A stretch of DNA of 64,000 nt, taken from Chitiniphilus shinanonensis DSM 23277. Lineage in GTDB: Bacteria > Pseudomonadota > Gammaproteobacteria > Burkholderiales > Chitinibacteraceae. Of the stretch, positions 1 to 17,469 are shown piece after piece. Position 1 is the stretch's first letter; each line of letters opens with the position of its first letter. The DNA lies in assembly GCF_000374805.1 (NCBI RefSeq), contig NZ_KB895334.1, positions 62,001 through 126,000 of the forward strand, written 5' to 3'. Under the pieces are notes generated by a model. The model saw only the letters and a program-made list of their open reading frames with translations, was not told where the DNA came from and ran no database searches. A program made the position numbers and the translations under genes.

Positions 1-44
1 AGAAGGTCTTTGGGCATCCTGGGGGCTCCGTCAAGAGAGTGGCG

Positions 45-87
45 TACCCCCACTCAACTCGGCTCATACCCCAAAGACTACCCCAAA
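45..87. repeat. TACCCC repeats, possible integrase arm-type sites
   Basis: TACCCC occurs at 45, 67 and 79. The last two are parts of the 9-mer direct repeat TACCCCAAA (67-75 and 79-87, 12-bp period). Similar C-rich repeats are known upstream of P4-type tyrosine integrases, and a minus-strand ATG at 15-17 opens a frame that leaves the window (MPKDL...). What is seen is only the repeats and the short open frame; an integrase is inference. Confidence 0.35.
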
Positions 88-103
88 TTTTCCTGGAATG
101 CCA

Positions 104-205
104 TGAACACTACTGAACCTCGCTGAACATTGAATCTGCTGAAAACAAAAGCAAAATCAACATGTTGGCGCATTGTTGTGGTTCATGGAGGTTCAGCAAG
201 GTTCA
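104..205. repeat. Helically phased inverted repeat array (TGAAC x3 / GTTCA x3)
   Basis: TGAAC occurs at 104, 114 and 124, each exactly 10 bp apart. Its reverse complement GTTCA occurs at 181, 191 and 201, again 10 bp apart. The two arrays form a symmetric inverted arrangement around about 154. The 3' end of ychF (216-238) contains related TGAAC and GTTCA words. The layout suggests a cooperative DNA-binding protein or a recombinase site next to the ychF stop codon. Confidence 0.6.
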
Positions 206-215
206 GCAAACCGAG

Positions 216-1307
<1,092 letters not shown>

Positions 1308-1465
1308 GGTGCATTCCCGGAAAAAGGTGGATCGCGCCGTGGCGATCTCGGACAGGCGCGATTCTACCACCCGCGCGTCGCCCTGCCCGGCACGTACTGA
1401 CAGGACGCCCGCGGCGGGCCACAATCCTGTCGGCAACGCCGGCCCCACACATCCACCGCCACACC

Positions 1466-3235
1466 ATGGCCCTGCTCACCACCGTCGCAGAACAAGCCCG
1501 CGCCTTGCTGGCCGATCAACGCCCGCTCGATGCCTATCGTCTGGTCCTCGCGGCGCTGGACCACGCTCCCGGCGATCCGCTGCTGGCGCGGCTGGCCGGC
1601 GCCTGTTCCCAGACGCTGGGCGATGCGGTACAGGCCGAGCGCTGGTGGCGGCTGGCGCTGCAAGGGCAGCCGGATAACGCGGATCTCCATTTCAATCTGG
1701 CGCAGTTGCTGGAATCGGGCGGGCGCAACGCCGAGGCGTCGGCGCACTGGCGCCGCGCCGCCGAACTGGCGCCCGACGATGTGGAGGTCCAGGCGCGCCA
1801 CGGCCTGGCGCTGGCCGCGCTCGGCCAGGATGACGCCGCGCTGCCGGCGCTACGCGCCGGGCTCCAGGCATCCGAGCCCGCGCCGGTCCACCTGGCGCTC
1901 GCCGACCTGCTGGCGCGACGCGGCGAAGTACAGGCCGCCGAGCAGCATTTCCGCCAGGCCATCGCACTCGTCCCGGACGACGCCGTGGCGCCCGCCAACC
2001 TGGCGTTGTTGCTGGAAGGACAATGGCGCGACGACGAAGCCGAGCAGTGGTATCGCGTGGCCCTGGCCCGAGCGCCGGAGGCGGCGCCGATCCATGCCAA
2101 TTTCGCCGGCCTGCTGGCGCGACAGGGCCGGTTGGCCGAAGCGGAAGCCGCCTACCGCCGCGCGCTGGCGCTGGACCCGCGCGTGCCGCTCACCCATTCC
2201 AACCTGGGTGTGCTGCTGGCGGGCCAGGGGCGCGATGCCGAGGCGGAGGATGCCTTCATCGCCGCGCTGGCGTTGGCGCCCGGCCATCCACGCGCACGCT
2301 TGAACCGCGCCTTCCTGCTGCTGGCGCGCGGCCAGTGGCAGGCGGGCTGGGTCGAGCACGAAACGCGCTTCGATCCGGGCCTGCAACATCCGACCCCGCG
2401 CCCCGGCCACCTGCCCGGCCGGCGCTGGCAGGGCGAATCGCTCGCCGGACAGTCGATCCTGCTATGGCTGGAACAGGGCTACGGCGACCAGATCCAGTTC
2501 TGTCGCTACGCGACACGCCTGAAGGAGTTGGGCGCGGCCCGCGTCACCGTCGCCTGCCAGCCGCCGCTGGTGGCGCTGCTGCGCTCGTTGCGCGGCGTGG
2601 ACCGGGTGCTGCCCCACGACGAAACCCGCGACGCCGGCCTGCGCATCGATTGCTGGGCGATGTCGATGGACGTGCCGCGCCATGCCGGCGGCACGCCCGA
2701 CACCCTGCCCGCCCACCTGCCGTACCTGGCGGCCGACGCGGCGCGGCGCGCGCGCTGGCAGGGGCGCGTGCCCGGCTCCGGCCTGAGGGTGGGCGTTGCC
2801 TGGCGCGGCAACCCGCTGCATCACAACGACCGCCAGCGCTCGCTGCCGGGGTTGGCGACGCTGGCGCCGTTGGCGGCGGTGCCCGGCGTGCACTGGATCG
2901 GTCTGCAACCGACGCCGGCCGAGGACGTGCCCACCGGCATGGACTGGCTGCCGCTCGGGCCGATGTTCGACGATTTTGCCGACACCGCGGCGGTGATCGA
3001 GCAGCTCGACCTGGTCATCAGCGTGGATAGCGCGGTCGCCCATCTGGCCGGCGCGCTGGGGCGGCCTTGCTGGGTGCTGCTGCCGGCGGCGGGCACCGAC
3101 TGGCGCTGGCTGCGCGGACGCGACGATACGCCATGGTATCCGGACGTGATGCGGCTGTTCCGCCAGACCAGCCCGGGCGACTGGTCGCAACCGCTGGCGC
3201 GGATGGCAGCGCTGCTGGCGCAGCGCGCACGCTGA
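1466..3235 (+). CDS. TPR protein with C-terminal glycosyltransferase-like domain
   Basis: A protein of 589 residues. The first 290 or so residues are tandem tetratricopeptide repeats (motifs such as [20 protein letters not shown] and [20 protein letters not shown]). The C-terminal half resembles the heptosyltransferase-like (GT9/GT41-like) domain of the TPR proteins widespread in betaproteobacteria: it has [20 protein letters not shown] near residue 440 and [20 protein letters not shown] near 510, a nucleotide-sugar binding pattern. It may glycosylate or assemble a surface polymer, but its substrate cannot be told from the sequence. It is monocistronic, divergent from ychF and convergent with the gcvR-like gene. 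No signal peptide is seen. Confidence 0.85.
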   Translation: MALLTTVAEQARALLADQRPLDAYRLVLAALDHAPGDPLLARLAGACSQTLGDAVQAERWWRLALQGQPDNADLHFNLAQLLESGGRNAEASAHWRRAAELAPDDVEVQARHGLALAALGQDDAALPALRAGLQASEPAPVHLALADLLARRGEVQAAEQHFRQAIALVPDDAVAPANLALLLEGQWRDDEAEQWYRVALARAPEAAPIHANFAGLLARQGRLAEAEAAYRRALALDPRVPLTHSNLGVLLAGQGRDAEAEDAFIAALALAPGHPRARLNRAFLLLARGQWQAGWVEHETRFDPGLQHPTPRPGHLPGRRWQGESLAGQSILLWLEQGYGDQIQFCRYATRLKELGAARVTVACQPPLVALLRSLRGVDRVLPHDETRDAGLRIDCWAMSMDVPRHAGGTPDTLPAHLPYLAADAARRARWQGRVPGSGLRVGVAWRGNPLHHNDRQRSLPGLATLAPLAAVPGVHWIGLQPTPAEDVPTGMDWLPLGPMFDDFADTAAVIEQLDLVISVDSAVAHLAGALGRPCWVLLPAAGTDWRWLRGRDDTPWYPDVMRLFRQTSPGDWSQPLARMAALLAQRAR

Positions 3236-3288
3236 GCGCGGCGAGCAAGACCCAGCCAGAAGCGCTTGGTTAGCCGCTTCAAAAAAGC

Positions 3289-3792
3289 TCAGTCTGCGCC
3301 GAACTCCACCACCAGATCGTCCGACAGCGCCTCCAGGTCGCGCTGCAAGGCGGCTTCGTCGAAGTCGGCGGACGCGCGCAGGATCGCGTCGGCGTGGAAC
3401 ATCGATTCGCCCGACATCGCCGCCGGCATCACCTCGGTGGCCAGTTGGTCGACGTTGACGCGGTGACGCGCCAGCACCTGCGTCACTTCCTTGACGATGC
3501 CGATGCGGTCGTGCGCCACCACCGACAGCGTGAACTCGTGCGGGTAATCCTCGCCGACCCCGCCTTCCACCACCGTGACCCGCAGGTCGGCCAGCTCCGC
3601 CAGCGCGGCCTCCAGCGCGGCGCGGTGCTCCGCGGCCACCTCGACCCGCAGGATGCCGGCGAACTGCCCGGCCAGGCGGCTCATCGACGATTCGAGCCAG
3701 TTGGCGCCATGGTCGGCGACGACGTTGGCCAGTTGTTCCACCAGGCCGGGCTTGTCGGCGCCCAGCACGGTCAGGACAAGGATGGAAGGCAT
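3289..3792 (-). CDS. gcvR: GcvR-like ACT domain regulator
   Basis: A protein of 167 residues with two ACT domains (about 3-75 and 90-160). The first begins ILVLTVLGADKPGLVEQLANVVADHGANWLES, and the second contains SVVAHDRIGIVKEVTQVLARHRVNVDQLATEV. This is the architecture of GcvR, which in E. coli binds glycine and antagonises the activator GcvA. It lies 50 bp downstream of gcvP in the same direction, consistent with co-transcription with the glycine cleavage genes. No gcvA is in the window, so the symbol rests on architecture and context; another ACT regulator is possible. Confidence 0.8.
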   Translation of the reverse strand: MPSILVLTVLGADKPGLVEQLANVVADHGANWLESSMSRLAGQFAGILRVEVAAEHRAALEAALAELADLRVTVVEGGVGEDYPHEFTLSVVAHDRIGIVKEVTQVLARHRVNVDQLATEVMPAAMSGESMFHADAILRASADFDEAALQRDLEALSDDLVVEFGAD

Positions 3793-3842
3793 GCGTTGAC
3801 TCCGGTAAGGCTGCGGTGATTCGGTGCCGGCTCGCCGGCGCG

Positions 3843-6698
<2,856 letters not shown>

Positions 6699-6838
6699 GG
6701 GCAAGGTCGAGTGGAATGCGGACGGAATCAGCCCGGCGAACAGCGGCCGGGCATGAGAGGCGCGGGACGGATCGGCTGGTGGGGCCAGTGCGGGCGACGC
6801 GCGGGCGCCATCGGCGCGCCGTCAACCCCGGGCCCGGC

Positions 6839-7225
6839 TCAGGCGCCGATCAGTGCCTTGTAGGCGTCGGCGTCCAGCAGGCCGTCGTAATCGGCCGGAT
6901 GCGCCGGCTTGATGCGGAAGAACCAGGCGCCGCCATAGGGCTCGGTGTTGGCCAGTTCGGGCGCGTCGACCAGTTCCTGGTTGACGGCGACCACTTCGCC
7001 TTCCAGCGGCACGTAGACGTCGCTGGCGGCCTTGACCGACTCCACCACACCGGCGGTGTCGCCACGGTTGAGGCGGGAGCCGACCTGCGGCAGATCGACG
7101 TAGACCACGTCGCCCAGCAGTTCCTGCGCATGGTCGGTGATGCCGATGGTGATGCTGCCGTCGGCTTCGCGGCGCAGCCATTCGTGGGTATCGACATATT
7201 TCAGTTCGGCGGGGACTTGGCTCAT
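6839..7225 (-). CDS. gcvH: Glycine cleavage system H protein
   Basis: Lipoyl carrier protein that shuttles the methylamine group between P- and T-proteins. It has 128 residues from the ATG at 7225 ([16 protein letters not shown]), the normal family length. The lipoylated lysine is Lys65 in [14 protein letters not shown]. The fold and the C-terminal [16 protein letters not shown] are typical. It sits between gcvT and gcvP, all on the minus strand. The 141-bp spacer upstream carries a homopyrimidine mirror repeat. Confidence 0.97.
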   Translation of the reverse strand: MSQVPAELKYVDTHEWLRREADGSITIGITDHAQELLGDVVYVDLPQVGSRLNRGDTAGVVESVKAASDVYVPLEGEVVAVNQELVDAPELANTEPYGGAWFFRIKPAHPADYDGLLDADAYKALIGA

Positions 7226-7331
7226 GGGGTGCTCCGGATTCGGGGTTGCGATGTTTGGTTCGGGCAGTGGGCAGGAAGAAGAGAGCGGGGAGAACCACAA
7301 CAGCATCGCCATCCGTGATGGCGCCTCGAAG

Positions 7332-7360
7332 TTCCCCTTCCCTCTTCTCCCTTCCCCCTT
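7332..7360. repeat. Homopyrimidine mirror repeat (H-DNA-prone tract)
   Basis: The plus strand from 7332 to 7363 is pyrimidine only. Within it, 7332-7345 and 7346-7360 are mirror images apart from one extra C. Such mirror-symmetric homopurine/homopyrimidine tracts can form an intramolecular triplex. It lies in the gcvT-gcvH spacer just after the gcvT stop codon, and in mRNA it becomes a long purine run. Confidence 0.7.
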
Positions 7361-7366
7361 CCTGTT

Positions 7367-8455
7367 TTAAAAGACCTGTTTGCCGTGGCGTACGAACGGC
7401 AGCTTGACCACGCGGGCCGGCTCCAGCTTGCCGCGGATGTCCACCTCGACCTGTTCGCCGCATCCGGCCGGCACGCGGGCAATGGCGACCGACAGCCTCA
7501 GCGTAGGCGAAAAGGTGCCGCTGGTGATGACGCCGTCGCCGACGTCGGTGCGCACCGGCTGGCCGCCGCGCAGCACGCCCTTGCCTTGCAGTACCAGCCC
7601 GACCTGACGCCAGGCGGGGCCGGCGGCGCGCTCGGCCTCCAGCGCGACGCGGCCGACGAAGTCGCGTTCGGCCGGTTGCCAGGCGATGGTCCAGCCCATG
7701 CCGGCGGCGAGCGGCGAGACGGTTTCGTCCATGTCGCTGCCGTAGAGGTTCATGCCGGCTTCCAGCCGCAGCGTATCGCGGGCGCCCAGCCCGGCCGGGG
7801 AAACCCCGGCCAGCAGCAGCGCGTTCCACAACGCGATGGCCTGCTCGCCGGGCAGCATGATCTCCAGCCCGTCTTCGCCGGTGTAGCCGGTGCGCGCGAC
7901 GAACCAGCCGCCGTCGACTTCGGGCGCGGCCAGCCCCTGGAACACTTGCAGGCTGTCGATCAGGCCGGCCAGCTGCGGTGCGGCGGCGCGGGTCTTGGCC
8001 AGGGCGTTGGGGCCCTGGATCGCCAGCATCGCCAGTTCGGAGCGCTCGGTGACGGTCACGTCGAAGGCGGCGGCGCGTGCGGCGATCCACGCCAGATCCT
8101 TGGCGCGGGTGGCGGCGTTGACCACCATCCGGTAGTCCCACGCGGTGCGGTAGACGATCAGGTCGTCGATCACGCCGCCGTCCGGGGTCAGCATGGCGGA
8201 GTACAGCGCCTTGCCCTCGACGCCCAGGCGGGCGACATCGTTGGCCAGCAGCTGTTGCAGGAAGGCCGTCGCCTGCGGACCGGTGATGTCGAGCACCGTC
8301 ATGTGCGATACGTCGAACATACCGGCGTCGGCACGGACGATCTCATGCTCCTTGAGCTGCGAGCCGTAGTGGATCGGCAGCTCCCAGCCGGCGAAATCGA
8401 CCAGCTTGCCGCCGGCGGCGACGTGGGCTTCGTACAGCGGTGTGCGTTGCGGCAT
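7367..8455 (-). CDS. gcvT: Aminomethyltransferase, glycine cleavage T-protein
   Basis: Tetrahydrofolate-dependent aminomethyltransferase that releases ammonia and forms 5,10-methylene-THF. It has 362 residues, a normal length. The N-terminus [29 protein letters not shown], the motif FDVSHM and the C-terminal domain with [10 protein letters not shown]-like segments are typical. It is the first gene of the gcvT-H-P(-R) operon, with a perfect TATAAT -10 about 30 bp upstream of the start and a palindrome just beyond. No glycine riboswitch was recognised in the leader. Confidence 0.96.
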   Translation of the reverse strand: MPQRTPLYEAHVAAGGKLVDFAGWELPIHYGSQLKEHEIVRADAGMFDVSHMTVLDITGPQATAFLQQLLANDVARLGVEGKALYSAMLTPDGGVIDDLIVYRTAWDYRMVVNAATRAKDLAWIAARAAAFDVTVTERSELAMLAIQGPNALAKTRAAAPQLAGLIDSLQVFQGLAAPEVDGGWFVARTGYTGEDGLEIMLPGEQAIALWNALLLAGVSPAGLGARDTLRLEAGMNLYGSDMDETVSPLAAGMGWTIAWQPAERDFVGRVALEAERAAGPAWRQVGLVLQGKGVLRGGQPVRTDVGDGVITSGTFSPTLRLSVAIARVPAGCGEQVEVDIRGKLEPARVVKLPFVRHGKQVF

Positions 8456-8484
8456 GGCGGCGCCCGGACGTGAAAATTGCCGCG

Positions 8485-8511
8485 ATTATAAGGGGCAAAC
8501 CTTGGGTTTGC
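8485..8511 (-). promoter_or_regulatory. Putative gcvT promoter with operator-like palindrome
   Basis: On the minus strand a perfect -10 hexamer TATAAT lies at 8490-8485, 29 bp upstream of the gcvT ATG. Immediately upstream, 8495-8511 is a 17-bp inverted repeat with 7-bp arms (GCAAACC and GGTTTGC) and a 3-bp centre. The repeat fills the spacer where the -35 would be; no good -35 is seen. This suggests an activator- or repressor-controlled promoter for the gcv operon. Confidence 0.55.
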
Positions 8512-8526
8512 GCGGTGCTTCGTCCG

Positions 8527-8560
8527 GCTGCCAGGGTTTTCCTCCGCGCTGCCTGGCAGC
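8527..8560 (-). other. Hairpin in the glmU-gcvT spacer
   Basis: Arms 8527-8535 (GCTGCCAGG) and 8552-8560 (CCTGGCAGC) are perfect 9-bp complements with a 16-nt loop. The hairpin lies downstream of glmU and upstream of the gcvT promoter. No T-run follows on the minus strand, so it is not a classical intrinsic terminator; it may mark the 3' end of the glmU mRNA. Confidence 0.4.
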
Positions 8561-8644
8561 TTGGTATCTGGCCGGAAACGCCGACGCGGGCCGTAGCCCG
8601 CGCCGGATGGTGCTATCGGCCGCCGCAATGGCGGTCGACGCGTA

Positions 8645-10021
8645 CTACTTCTGGATCTTCACCGGCCGCTGCCAGCCATCGATGGTCACCTGCTTGGCGC
8701 GGGCGACGGTGAGCTTGCCGGCCGGGGCATTGCGCGAGATCACCGAGCCGGCGGCGGTAGTGGCTTCGGCGCCGATGGTCACCGGGGCGACCAGCACGTT
8801 GTTGGAGCCGATGCGCACGCCGTCCTCGATCACGGTGCGGAATTTGTTCACGCCGTCGTAGTTGGCGGTGATGGTGCCCGCGCCGACATTGACGCCAGAG
8901 CCCATGGTGGTGTCGCCGACGTAGCTCAGGTGGTTCACCTTGGAGCCGTCGCCGATGGTCGATTGCTTCACTTCGACGAAGTTGCCGATATGCACGCCGT
9001 CGCCCAGCCTGGCGCCAGGGCGCAGCCGCGCGTAGGGGCCGATCAGCCCGCCGGGGCCGACTTCGGCGTCCTCCAGGTGGCTGAACGGATGGATCACCGC
9101 GCCGTCGCCGACGGTGACGTTCTTCAGCACGCAGTTGGCGCCGATGCGCACGTCGTTACCCAGTACCACGCGGCCTTCGAACACGCAGTTCACGTCGATC
9201 AGCACGTCCTGGCCGTGGGCCAGCGTGCCGCGCACGTCGATGCGGGCGGGGTCGGCCAGGCCGACGCCGGCGGTGAGCAGCGCGCGCGCCACTTCGCCCT
9301 GGTGGATGCGCTCCAGCGCGGCCAGTTGCAGCTTGTTGTTGATGCCCTCGGCTTCCCAGTGGTGGGCCGGCTGCACCGTGGCGACCGGCACGCCATCGCG
9401 CACGGCGAGCGCGATCAGGTCGGTGGCGTAGTACTCGCCCTGGGCGTTGTCGTTCTTCAGCTCGGCCAGCCAGCCGGCCAGGCGCTCGGTGGGCAGCGCG
9501 AGGATGCCGGTGTTCATTTCGCGGATCGCGGCCTGCTCGGGGGTGCAGTCCTTCTGTTCGACGATGGCCTGCACGTCGCCGGCGGCGTTGCGGACGATGC
9601 GGCCGTAGCCGGTGGCGTCGTCCAGCAGATCGGTCAGGATGCCGAGCTTGCCGCCCTGGCTGGCGTCGAGCAGGCGTTGCAGCGTCTCCAGCCGGGTCAG
9701 CGGCACGTCGCCGTACAGCATCAGCGTGGTGCCGCCCTGCAATTGCGGCAGCGCCTGAGCCAGCGCGTGGCCGGTGCCCAGTTGTTGCGCCTGGTGCGCC
9801 CAGGCCAGATCGGCCGCGTCGGCGAATTCGGCGCGCACCTGCTCGCCGCCGTGGCCGAATACCACCACCAGTTGCCGCGGCCCGAGCTGGCGCGCGGTAT
9901 CGAGCACATGGCCCAGCAGAGGCTTGCCCGCGAGGCGATGCAACACCTTGGGCAGCTTGGAATACATGCGCTTGCCCTGGCCAGCGGCAAGCACGACGAC
10001 ATTGAGGGTGGTTTGGGTCAT
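8645..10021 (-). CDS. glmU: Bifunctional GlcNAc-1-phosphate uridyltransferase / glucosamine-1-phosphate acetyltransferase
   Basis: Makes UDP-N-acetylglucosamine for peptidoglycan and LPS in the cytoplasm. It has 458 residues from the ATG at 10021. The N-terminal pyrophosphorylase domain has [18 protein letters not shown] and GDVPLT, and the C-terminal left-handed beta-helix has hexapeptide repeats with [24 protein letters not shown], which contains acetyltransferase active-site residues. It lies downstream of the ATP synthase operon but is separated from it by a terminator and has its own promoter-like sequence. Confidence 0.97.
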   Translation of the reverse strand: MTQTTLNVVVLAAGQGKRMYSKLPKVLHRLAGKPLLGHVLDTARQLGPRQLVVVFGHGGEQVRAEFADAADLAWAHQAQQLGTGHALAQALPQLQGGTTLMLYGDVPLTRLETLQRLLDASQGGKLGILTDLLDDATGYGRIVRNAAGDVQAIVEQKDCTPEQAAIREMNTGILALPTERLAGWLAELKNDNAQGEYYATDLIALAVRDGVPVATVQPAHHWEAEGINNKLQLAALERIHQGEVARALLTAGVGLADPARIDVRGTLAHGQDVLIDVNCVFEGRVVLGNDVRIGANCVLKNVTVGDGAVIHPFSHLEDAEVGPGGLIGPYARLRPGARLGDGVHIGNFVEVKQSTIGDGSKVNHLSYVGDTTMGSGVNVGAGTITANYDGVNKFRTVIEDGVRIGSNNVLVAPVTIGAEATTAAGSVISRNAPAGKLTVARAKQVTIDGWQRPVKIQK

Positions 10022-10053
10022 GGGCGTCGGGAGATGGGGAGGAATTGGGGCCG

Positions 10054-10082
10054 ATTGTACCGGCGCGCTCTGACAGGACAAA
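10054..10082 (-). promoter_or_regulatory. Putative glmU promoter
   Basis: On the minus strand TTTGTC (10082-10077) is followed after 17 bp by TACAAT (10059-10054), 32 bp before the glmU start codon. The -10 matches the consensus at 5 of 6 positions; the -35 is weak. Its position after the atp terminator supports separate glmU transcription. Confidence 0.5.
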
Positions 10083-10221
10083 GACGGCAGAGCCGGAGGT
10101 TGACGAGGTTCCGCTGATCGGCGCAAGGCATGCGAATGGTATCCGGCACGGATATGACGCCGGGCGTCAAAAATACGCAGTCACCGTGTCGCGGGCAGGT
10201 CGCCCGCCCACCAGCACGGAA

Positions 10222-10237
10222 TGATCCACGTGGAACA
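10222..10237. other. Degenerate parS-like site
   Basis: The 16-mer at 10222-10237 differs at one position from the palindrome TGTTCCACGTGGAACA (A for T at position 3). It is intergenic, between the atp terminator and glmU. parS sites seen elsewhere in the window share the CACGTGGAAC right half. Weak on its own. Confidence 0.4.
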
Positions 10238-10253
10238 TCGCCGTCGTGGCCAA

Positions 10254-10282
10254 GAAAAAAGGCAGCCTTGCGGCTGCCCTTT
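10254..10282 (-). terminator. Intrinsic terminator of the atp operon
   Basis: On the minus strand a 7-bp stem (10278-10272 with 10267-10261, GGCAGCC/GGCTGCC) and a 4-nt loop are followed by a run of at least six T (10260-10255). It lies 22 bp past the atpC stop codon. Confidence 0.88.
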
Positions 10283-10304
10283 TCAACGTTCTTCCAGGGA
10301 AGAA

Positions 10305-10733
10305 TCAGTGACCACGCTTCTTCAGCTTATCCACCACGGCGAGCTTCGCCACGGCTTCGAGCAGTTCGGCCTGCGCCATGGCGAAGTCCATCGAGCTGCT
10401 CTTGTTCTTCAGCGCTTCCTCGGCGCGAGCCTTGGCATCGCGTGCCTTGGCCTCGTCGATGTCGGCACCACGAATCGCGGTGTCGGCCAGTACGGTCACC
10501 ACATGCGGTTGCACCTCGAGCAAACCACCCGAGACGTAGAGCACTACGTCCGGATCGTTGCTGTTGGCCGGCTTGATGCGCAGCGCGCCCGGACGGATCC
10601 GGGACAGCAGCGGCGCATGGCGCGGCAGGATACCGATCTCGCCCTTCTCGGCGGGGGCCGAGACGAACTCGGCCGTGCCGGAATAGATCAGTTCCTCGGC
10701 GCTCACCACGTCCACGTGCATGGTCATGGCCAT
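10305..10733 (-). CDS. atpC: F1Fo ATP synthase subunit epsilon
   Basis: Epsilon subunit of the F1 central stalk, coupling rotation and inhibiting ATP hydrolysis. It has 142 residues. The N-terminus [19 protein letters not shown] matches the E. coli start, and AGGGG lies 8 nt upstream of this ATG just after the atpD stop. The beta-sandwich includes [16 protein letters not shown], followed by a C-terminal helical hairpin. It is the last gene of the atp operon and is followed by an intrinsic terminator. Confidence 0.97.
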   Translation of the reverse strand: MAMTMHVDVVSAEELIYSGTAEFVSAPAEKGEIGILPRHAPLLSRIRPGALRIKPANSNDPDVVLYVSGGLLEVQPHVVTVLADTAIRGADIDEAKARDAKARAEEALKNKSSSMDFAMAQAELLEAVAKLAVVDKLKKRGH

Positions 10734-10744
10734 CGCCTATCCCC

Positions 10745-12139
<1,395 letters not shown>

Positions 12140-12165
12140 TCATTCAATTCGGGGAGCGACCTGCA

Positions 12166-13035
12166 TCAAACCGCAGCGGCGCCGGCGACGATCTCGGAGA
12201 GTTCCTTGGTGATCGCCGCTTGACGCGTCTTGTTGTACAGCAGTTGCAGATTGCCGATCACCTTTTCGGCGTTGTCGGTTGCCGCCTTCATCGCCACCAT
12301 GCGCGCCGCCTGCTCGCTCGCCATGTTCTCCGCCACCGCCTGGTACACCAGGGCTTCGAGGTAGCGGCCCATCAGCTCGTCGATCACGGTCTTGGCATCG
12401 GGCTCGTACAGGTATTCCCAGTTGTAACCGTGCTCGGGCTGGCCGAAGGCCTCGCCGGACAACGGCAGCAGCTGCTCTACCACGGGCTCCTGCTTCATGG
12501 TGTTGATGAACTTGGTGTACACGAGGTGCACTTCGTCCACTTCACCGGCGATGAACGCATCCACCATGACCTTCAGCGGCCCGACCAGCTGGTCGAGGTG
12601 CGGGGTGTCGCCCAGGCCCACGGTCGAGGAAACGACCTTGGCGCCACTGCGGCTCATGAACCCCAGACCCTTGCTGCCGATGGCGGTCACGGCGACTTCG
12701 CGGCCGCTCTGGTGCCATTCTTTCATCTTGTTGAGCGCCAGACGCAGGGCGTTGGTGTTCAAGCCACCGCACAAGCCCTTGTCCGACGTCACCACGATCA
12801 GACCGACGCGTTTCACCTCGTCCCGCTTCTGCAGGAACGGGTGGGCGTAGTCCACGAAGGCCACCGACAGGTGGGCCGCCACGTTGCGGATCTTTTCACC
12901 GTAGGGGCGGGCCGACCGCATGCGCTCCTGTGCCTTGCGCATCTTGGACGTCGCCACCATTTCCATGGCGCTGGTGATCTTCTGCGTGTTTTTGACGCTC
13001 TTGATCTTGGTGCGAATTTCCTTACCGCCAGCCAT
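12166..13035 (-). CDS. atpG: F1Fo ATP synthase subunit gamma
   Basis: Central rotor shaft subunit, 289 residues. The N-terminal helix [32 protein letters not shown] and the C-terminal helix [36 protein letters not shown] are diagnostic. It lies between atpA and atpD in the canonical order. Confidence 0.98.
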   Translation of the reverse strand: MAGGKEIRTKIKSVKNTQKITSAMEMVATSKMRKAQERMRSARPYGEKIRNVAAHLSVAFVDYAHPFLQKRDEVKRVGLIVVTSDKGLCGGLNTNALRLALNKMKEWHQSGREVAVTAIGSKGLGFMSRSGAKVVSSTVGLGDTPHLDQLVGPLKVMVDAFIAGEVDEVHLVYTKFINTMKQEPVVEQLLPLSGEAFGQPEHGYNWEYLYEPDAKTVIDELMGRYLEALVYQAVAENMASEQAARMVAMKAATDNAEKVIGNLQLLYNKTRQAAITKELSEIVAGAAAV

Positions 13036-13065
13036 GATTCGATTCCTTTTCTAAACGGGTTCGAA

Positions 13066-14607
<1,542 letters not shown>

Positions 14608-14618
14608 ACAAAAATCTC

Positions 14619-15155
14619 CTAGCTCTTCAGGCTTGTCGCCAGCGCTGTCAGCTTGCCGCGCACGGAAGCGTCGATCACCAGGTCACCGACCGTCACCGTC
14701 ACGCCGCCGATCAGGTCGGTATCGACCTGCACCTCGGCTTCCACCTTGCGCTTGAGTTCCGAGGCCAACAGGCTCTGGAGCTGAGCGACTTGGGCGTCGT
14801 TGAGCGGGAACGCGGAAGCGATCACGGCCTTCACTTCGCCTTCCTCGGCCACTTTGAGCGACTCGAAGAGTTCGGCGACGTCCGGCAATGCGGCGAATCG
14901 GCGGTTTTCCAGCACCACGGCGATGAAGTTCTCGACCTGGGCGCCGACGTTGCCGCCCAACAGGCCCACCAGCAATTGCTGGAGCTGTGCGGCGGAATAC
15001 TTGGGATCGGCCACTACGGCCAGCGCGGTCTCGTCACGGGCAATGGCAGCGAGATTGGCCAGAACCTCGGACCATTGCTCGAGCTTGCCTTCCTGCTTTG
15101 CCAGACGAAAGACGGCCTCGGCGTAGGGTCTTGCGACGGTGATGAGTTCTGCCAT
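14619..15155 (-). CDS. atpH: F1Fo ATP synthase subunit delta
   Basis: Peripheral stalk delta (OSCP) subunit, 178 residues. It has [23 protein letters not shown] at the N-terminus and the C-terminal motif [25 protein letters not shown]. It links the b-dimer to the top of F1. It is 7 bp downstream of atpF. Confidence 0.97.
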   Translation of the reverse strand: MAELITVARPYAEAVFRLAKQEGKLEQWSEVLANLAAIARDETALAVVADPKYSAAQLQQLLVGLLGGNVGAQVENFIAVVLENRRFAALPDVAELFESLKVAEEGEVKAVIASAFPLNDAQVAQLQSLLASELKRKVEAEVQVDTDLIGGVTVTVGDLVIDASVRGKLTALATSLKS

Positions 15156-15162
15156 GACTGTC

Positions 15163-15633
15163 TTACAGTTCCGCTTGAATGGATGCCAACAAATCGGCGT
15201 GCTTGGCGGCGTCGATTTCCTGCTTCAGGATCTTCTCCGCACCAGCGACGGCGAGAGTCGCCACCTGCTGACGCAGCACTTCCTTGGCTTGCTGGACCTG
15301 TTGGTCCACCTCGGCTTGCGCACCCTTGACGAGGCGCTCGCCTTCCACCTTGGCTTGATCCTTGGCTTCTTCGACGATCTGGGCCGCACGCTTCTCGGCC
15401 TGGGCGATGAGTTCGGCGGCTTGCTGCTTGGCCTCGCGCAGACGGTCTGCCGATGCGCGTTCCGCATTGGCCAGGTCTTGCTTGGCACGGTCGGCGGCAG
15501 CCAGACCGTCAGCGATGCGCGCAGCGCGCTCATCCATCATCCGGGTCAGCGGAGGCCAGACGAATTTCATGGTGAACCACACCAGGATGGCGAAAGTGAT
15601 CGCCTGCCCGATGAGGGATGCATTGAGTTCCAC
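15163..15633 (-). CDS. atpF: F1Fo ATP synthase subunit b
   Basis: Peripheral stalk subunit b, 156 residues as in most proteobacteria. One N-terminal membrane helix (about residues 5-25, [19 protein letters not shown]) is followed by a long charged, alanine-rich coiled coil that dimerises and binds delta. It lies between atpE and atpH. Confidence 0.97.
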   Translation of the reverse strand: MELNASLIGQAITFAILVWFTMKFVWPPLTRMMDERAARIADGLAAADRAKQDLANAERASADRLREAKQQAAELIAQAEKRAAQIVEEAKDQAKVEGERLVKGAQAEVDQQVQQAKEVLRQQVATLAVAGAEKILKQEIDAAKHADLLASIQAEL

Positions 15634-15677
15634 GAACTAGTCCTCCAGGTTTAAGGGTTTTCTCTTAAACCGACCGA

Positions 15678-15977
<300 letters not shown>

Positions 15978-16031
15978 TTAATACAAGGGTTGAAACACGA
16001 GCTGGTCGGCCGATGCCGCCCGGCGCGATTC

Positions 16032-17220
<1,189 letters not shown>

Positions 17221-17245
17221 AGCTTCCTTGGGGAAAAACCCCGGG

Positions 17246-17275
17246 ATTATACGGAGCGGGTTTGCGCGCCGTCAA
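17246..17275 (-). promoter_or_regulatory. Sigma70-type promoter of the atp operon
   Basis: On the minus strand TTGACG (17275-17270) is followed by an 18-bp spacer and a perfect TATAAT (17251-17246), 25 bp upstream of the atpI start codon. This is the best-matching promoter seen in the window and probably drives atpIBEFHAGDC. Confidence 0.8.
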
Positions 17276-17291
17276 TTTTACCGATTGACGG
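17269..17291. promoter_or_regulatory. Inverted repeat overlapping the atp -35 box
   Basis: CCGTCAAT (17269-17276) and ATTGACGG (17284-17291) form a perfect 8-bp inverted repeat with a 7-bp centre. One arm contains the -35 hexamer of the atp promoter. The placement is that of a repressor operator; the binding protein is unknown. Confidence 0.5.
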
Positions 17292-17341
17292 AAACTATGC
17301 TTTTGTCCTCGCTCTATGAAGGTTTTCTGAAAGTATGTTAG

Positions 17342-17360
17342 CGGCACCAATTTGGTGCCG
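17342..17360. repeat. 19-bp palindrome, NtrC-site-like
   Basis: CGGCACCAA (17342-17350) and TTGGTGCCG (17352-17360) are perfect 9-bp complements around a central T. The core GCACCA-N3-TGGTGC equals the consensus half-sites of NtrC in enterics. It lies between parB and the atp promoter. It could equally be a simple hairpin at the 3' end of the parB transcript; no T-run follows on either strand. Confidence 0.45.
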
Positions 17361-17391
17361 TGTCATCGTGGGAAACGGCCTTTGGAGCGGC

Positions 17392-17467
17392 CGACAAAAC
17401 CCAGCGTAGCGGTTCTGGCAAGACGCGCGAAACGCAGACAGCGCGGCGCAGCCAGAAGGGTTTTGTC
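17392..17467 (-). other. Long inverted repeat just after parB
   Basis: GACAAAACCC (17392-17401) pairs with GGGTTTTGTC (17458-17467), and inside it TTCTGGC pairs with GCCAGAA. The structure starts 2 bp after the parB stop codon. It may act as a 3'-end stem for the mnmG-rsmG-parAB transcript. It lacks a downstream T-run. Confidence 0.4.
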
Positions 17468-17469
17468 AG

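Noticed and set aside
3236-3288. Terminator between the TPR gene and the gcvR-like gene
   Set aside because: A 6-bp stem is present, but the A/T-run is too short and the loop long; weak evidence in either direction.
8456-8644. Glycine riboswitch upstream of gcvT
   Set aside because: Neither the paired aptamer consensus nor the typical GGACAGAG-like motif was found; the strong hairpin there is a simple 9-bp stem.
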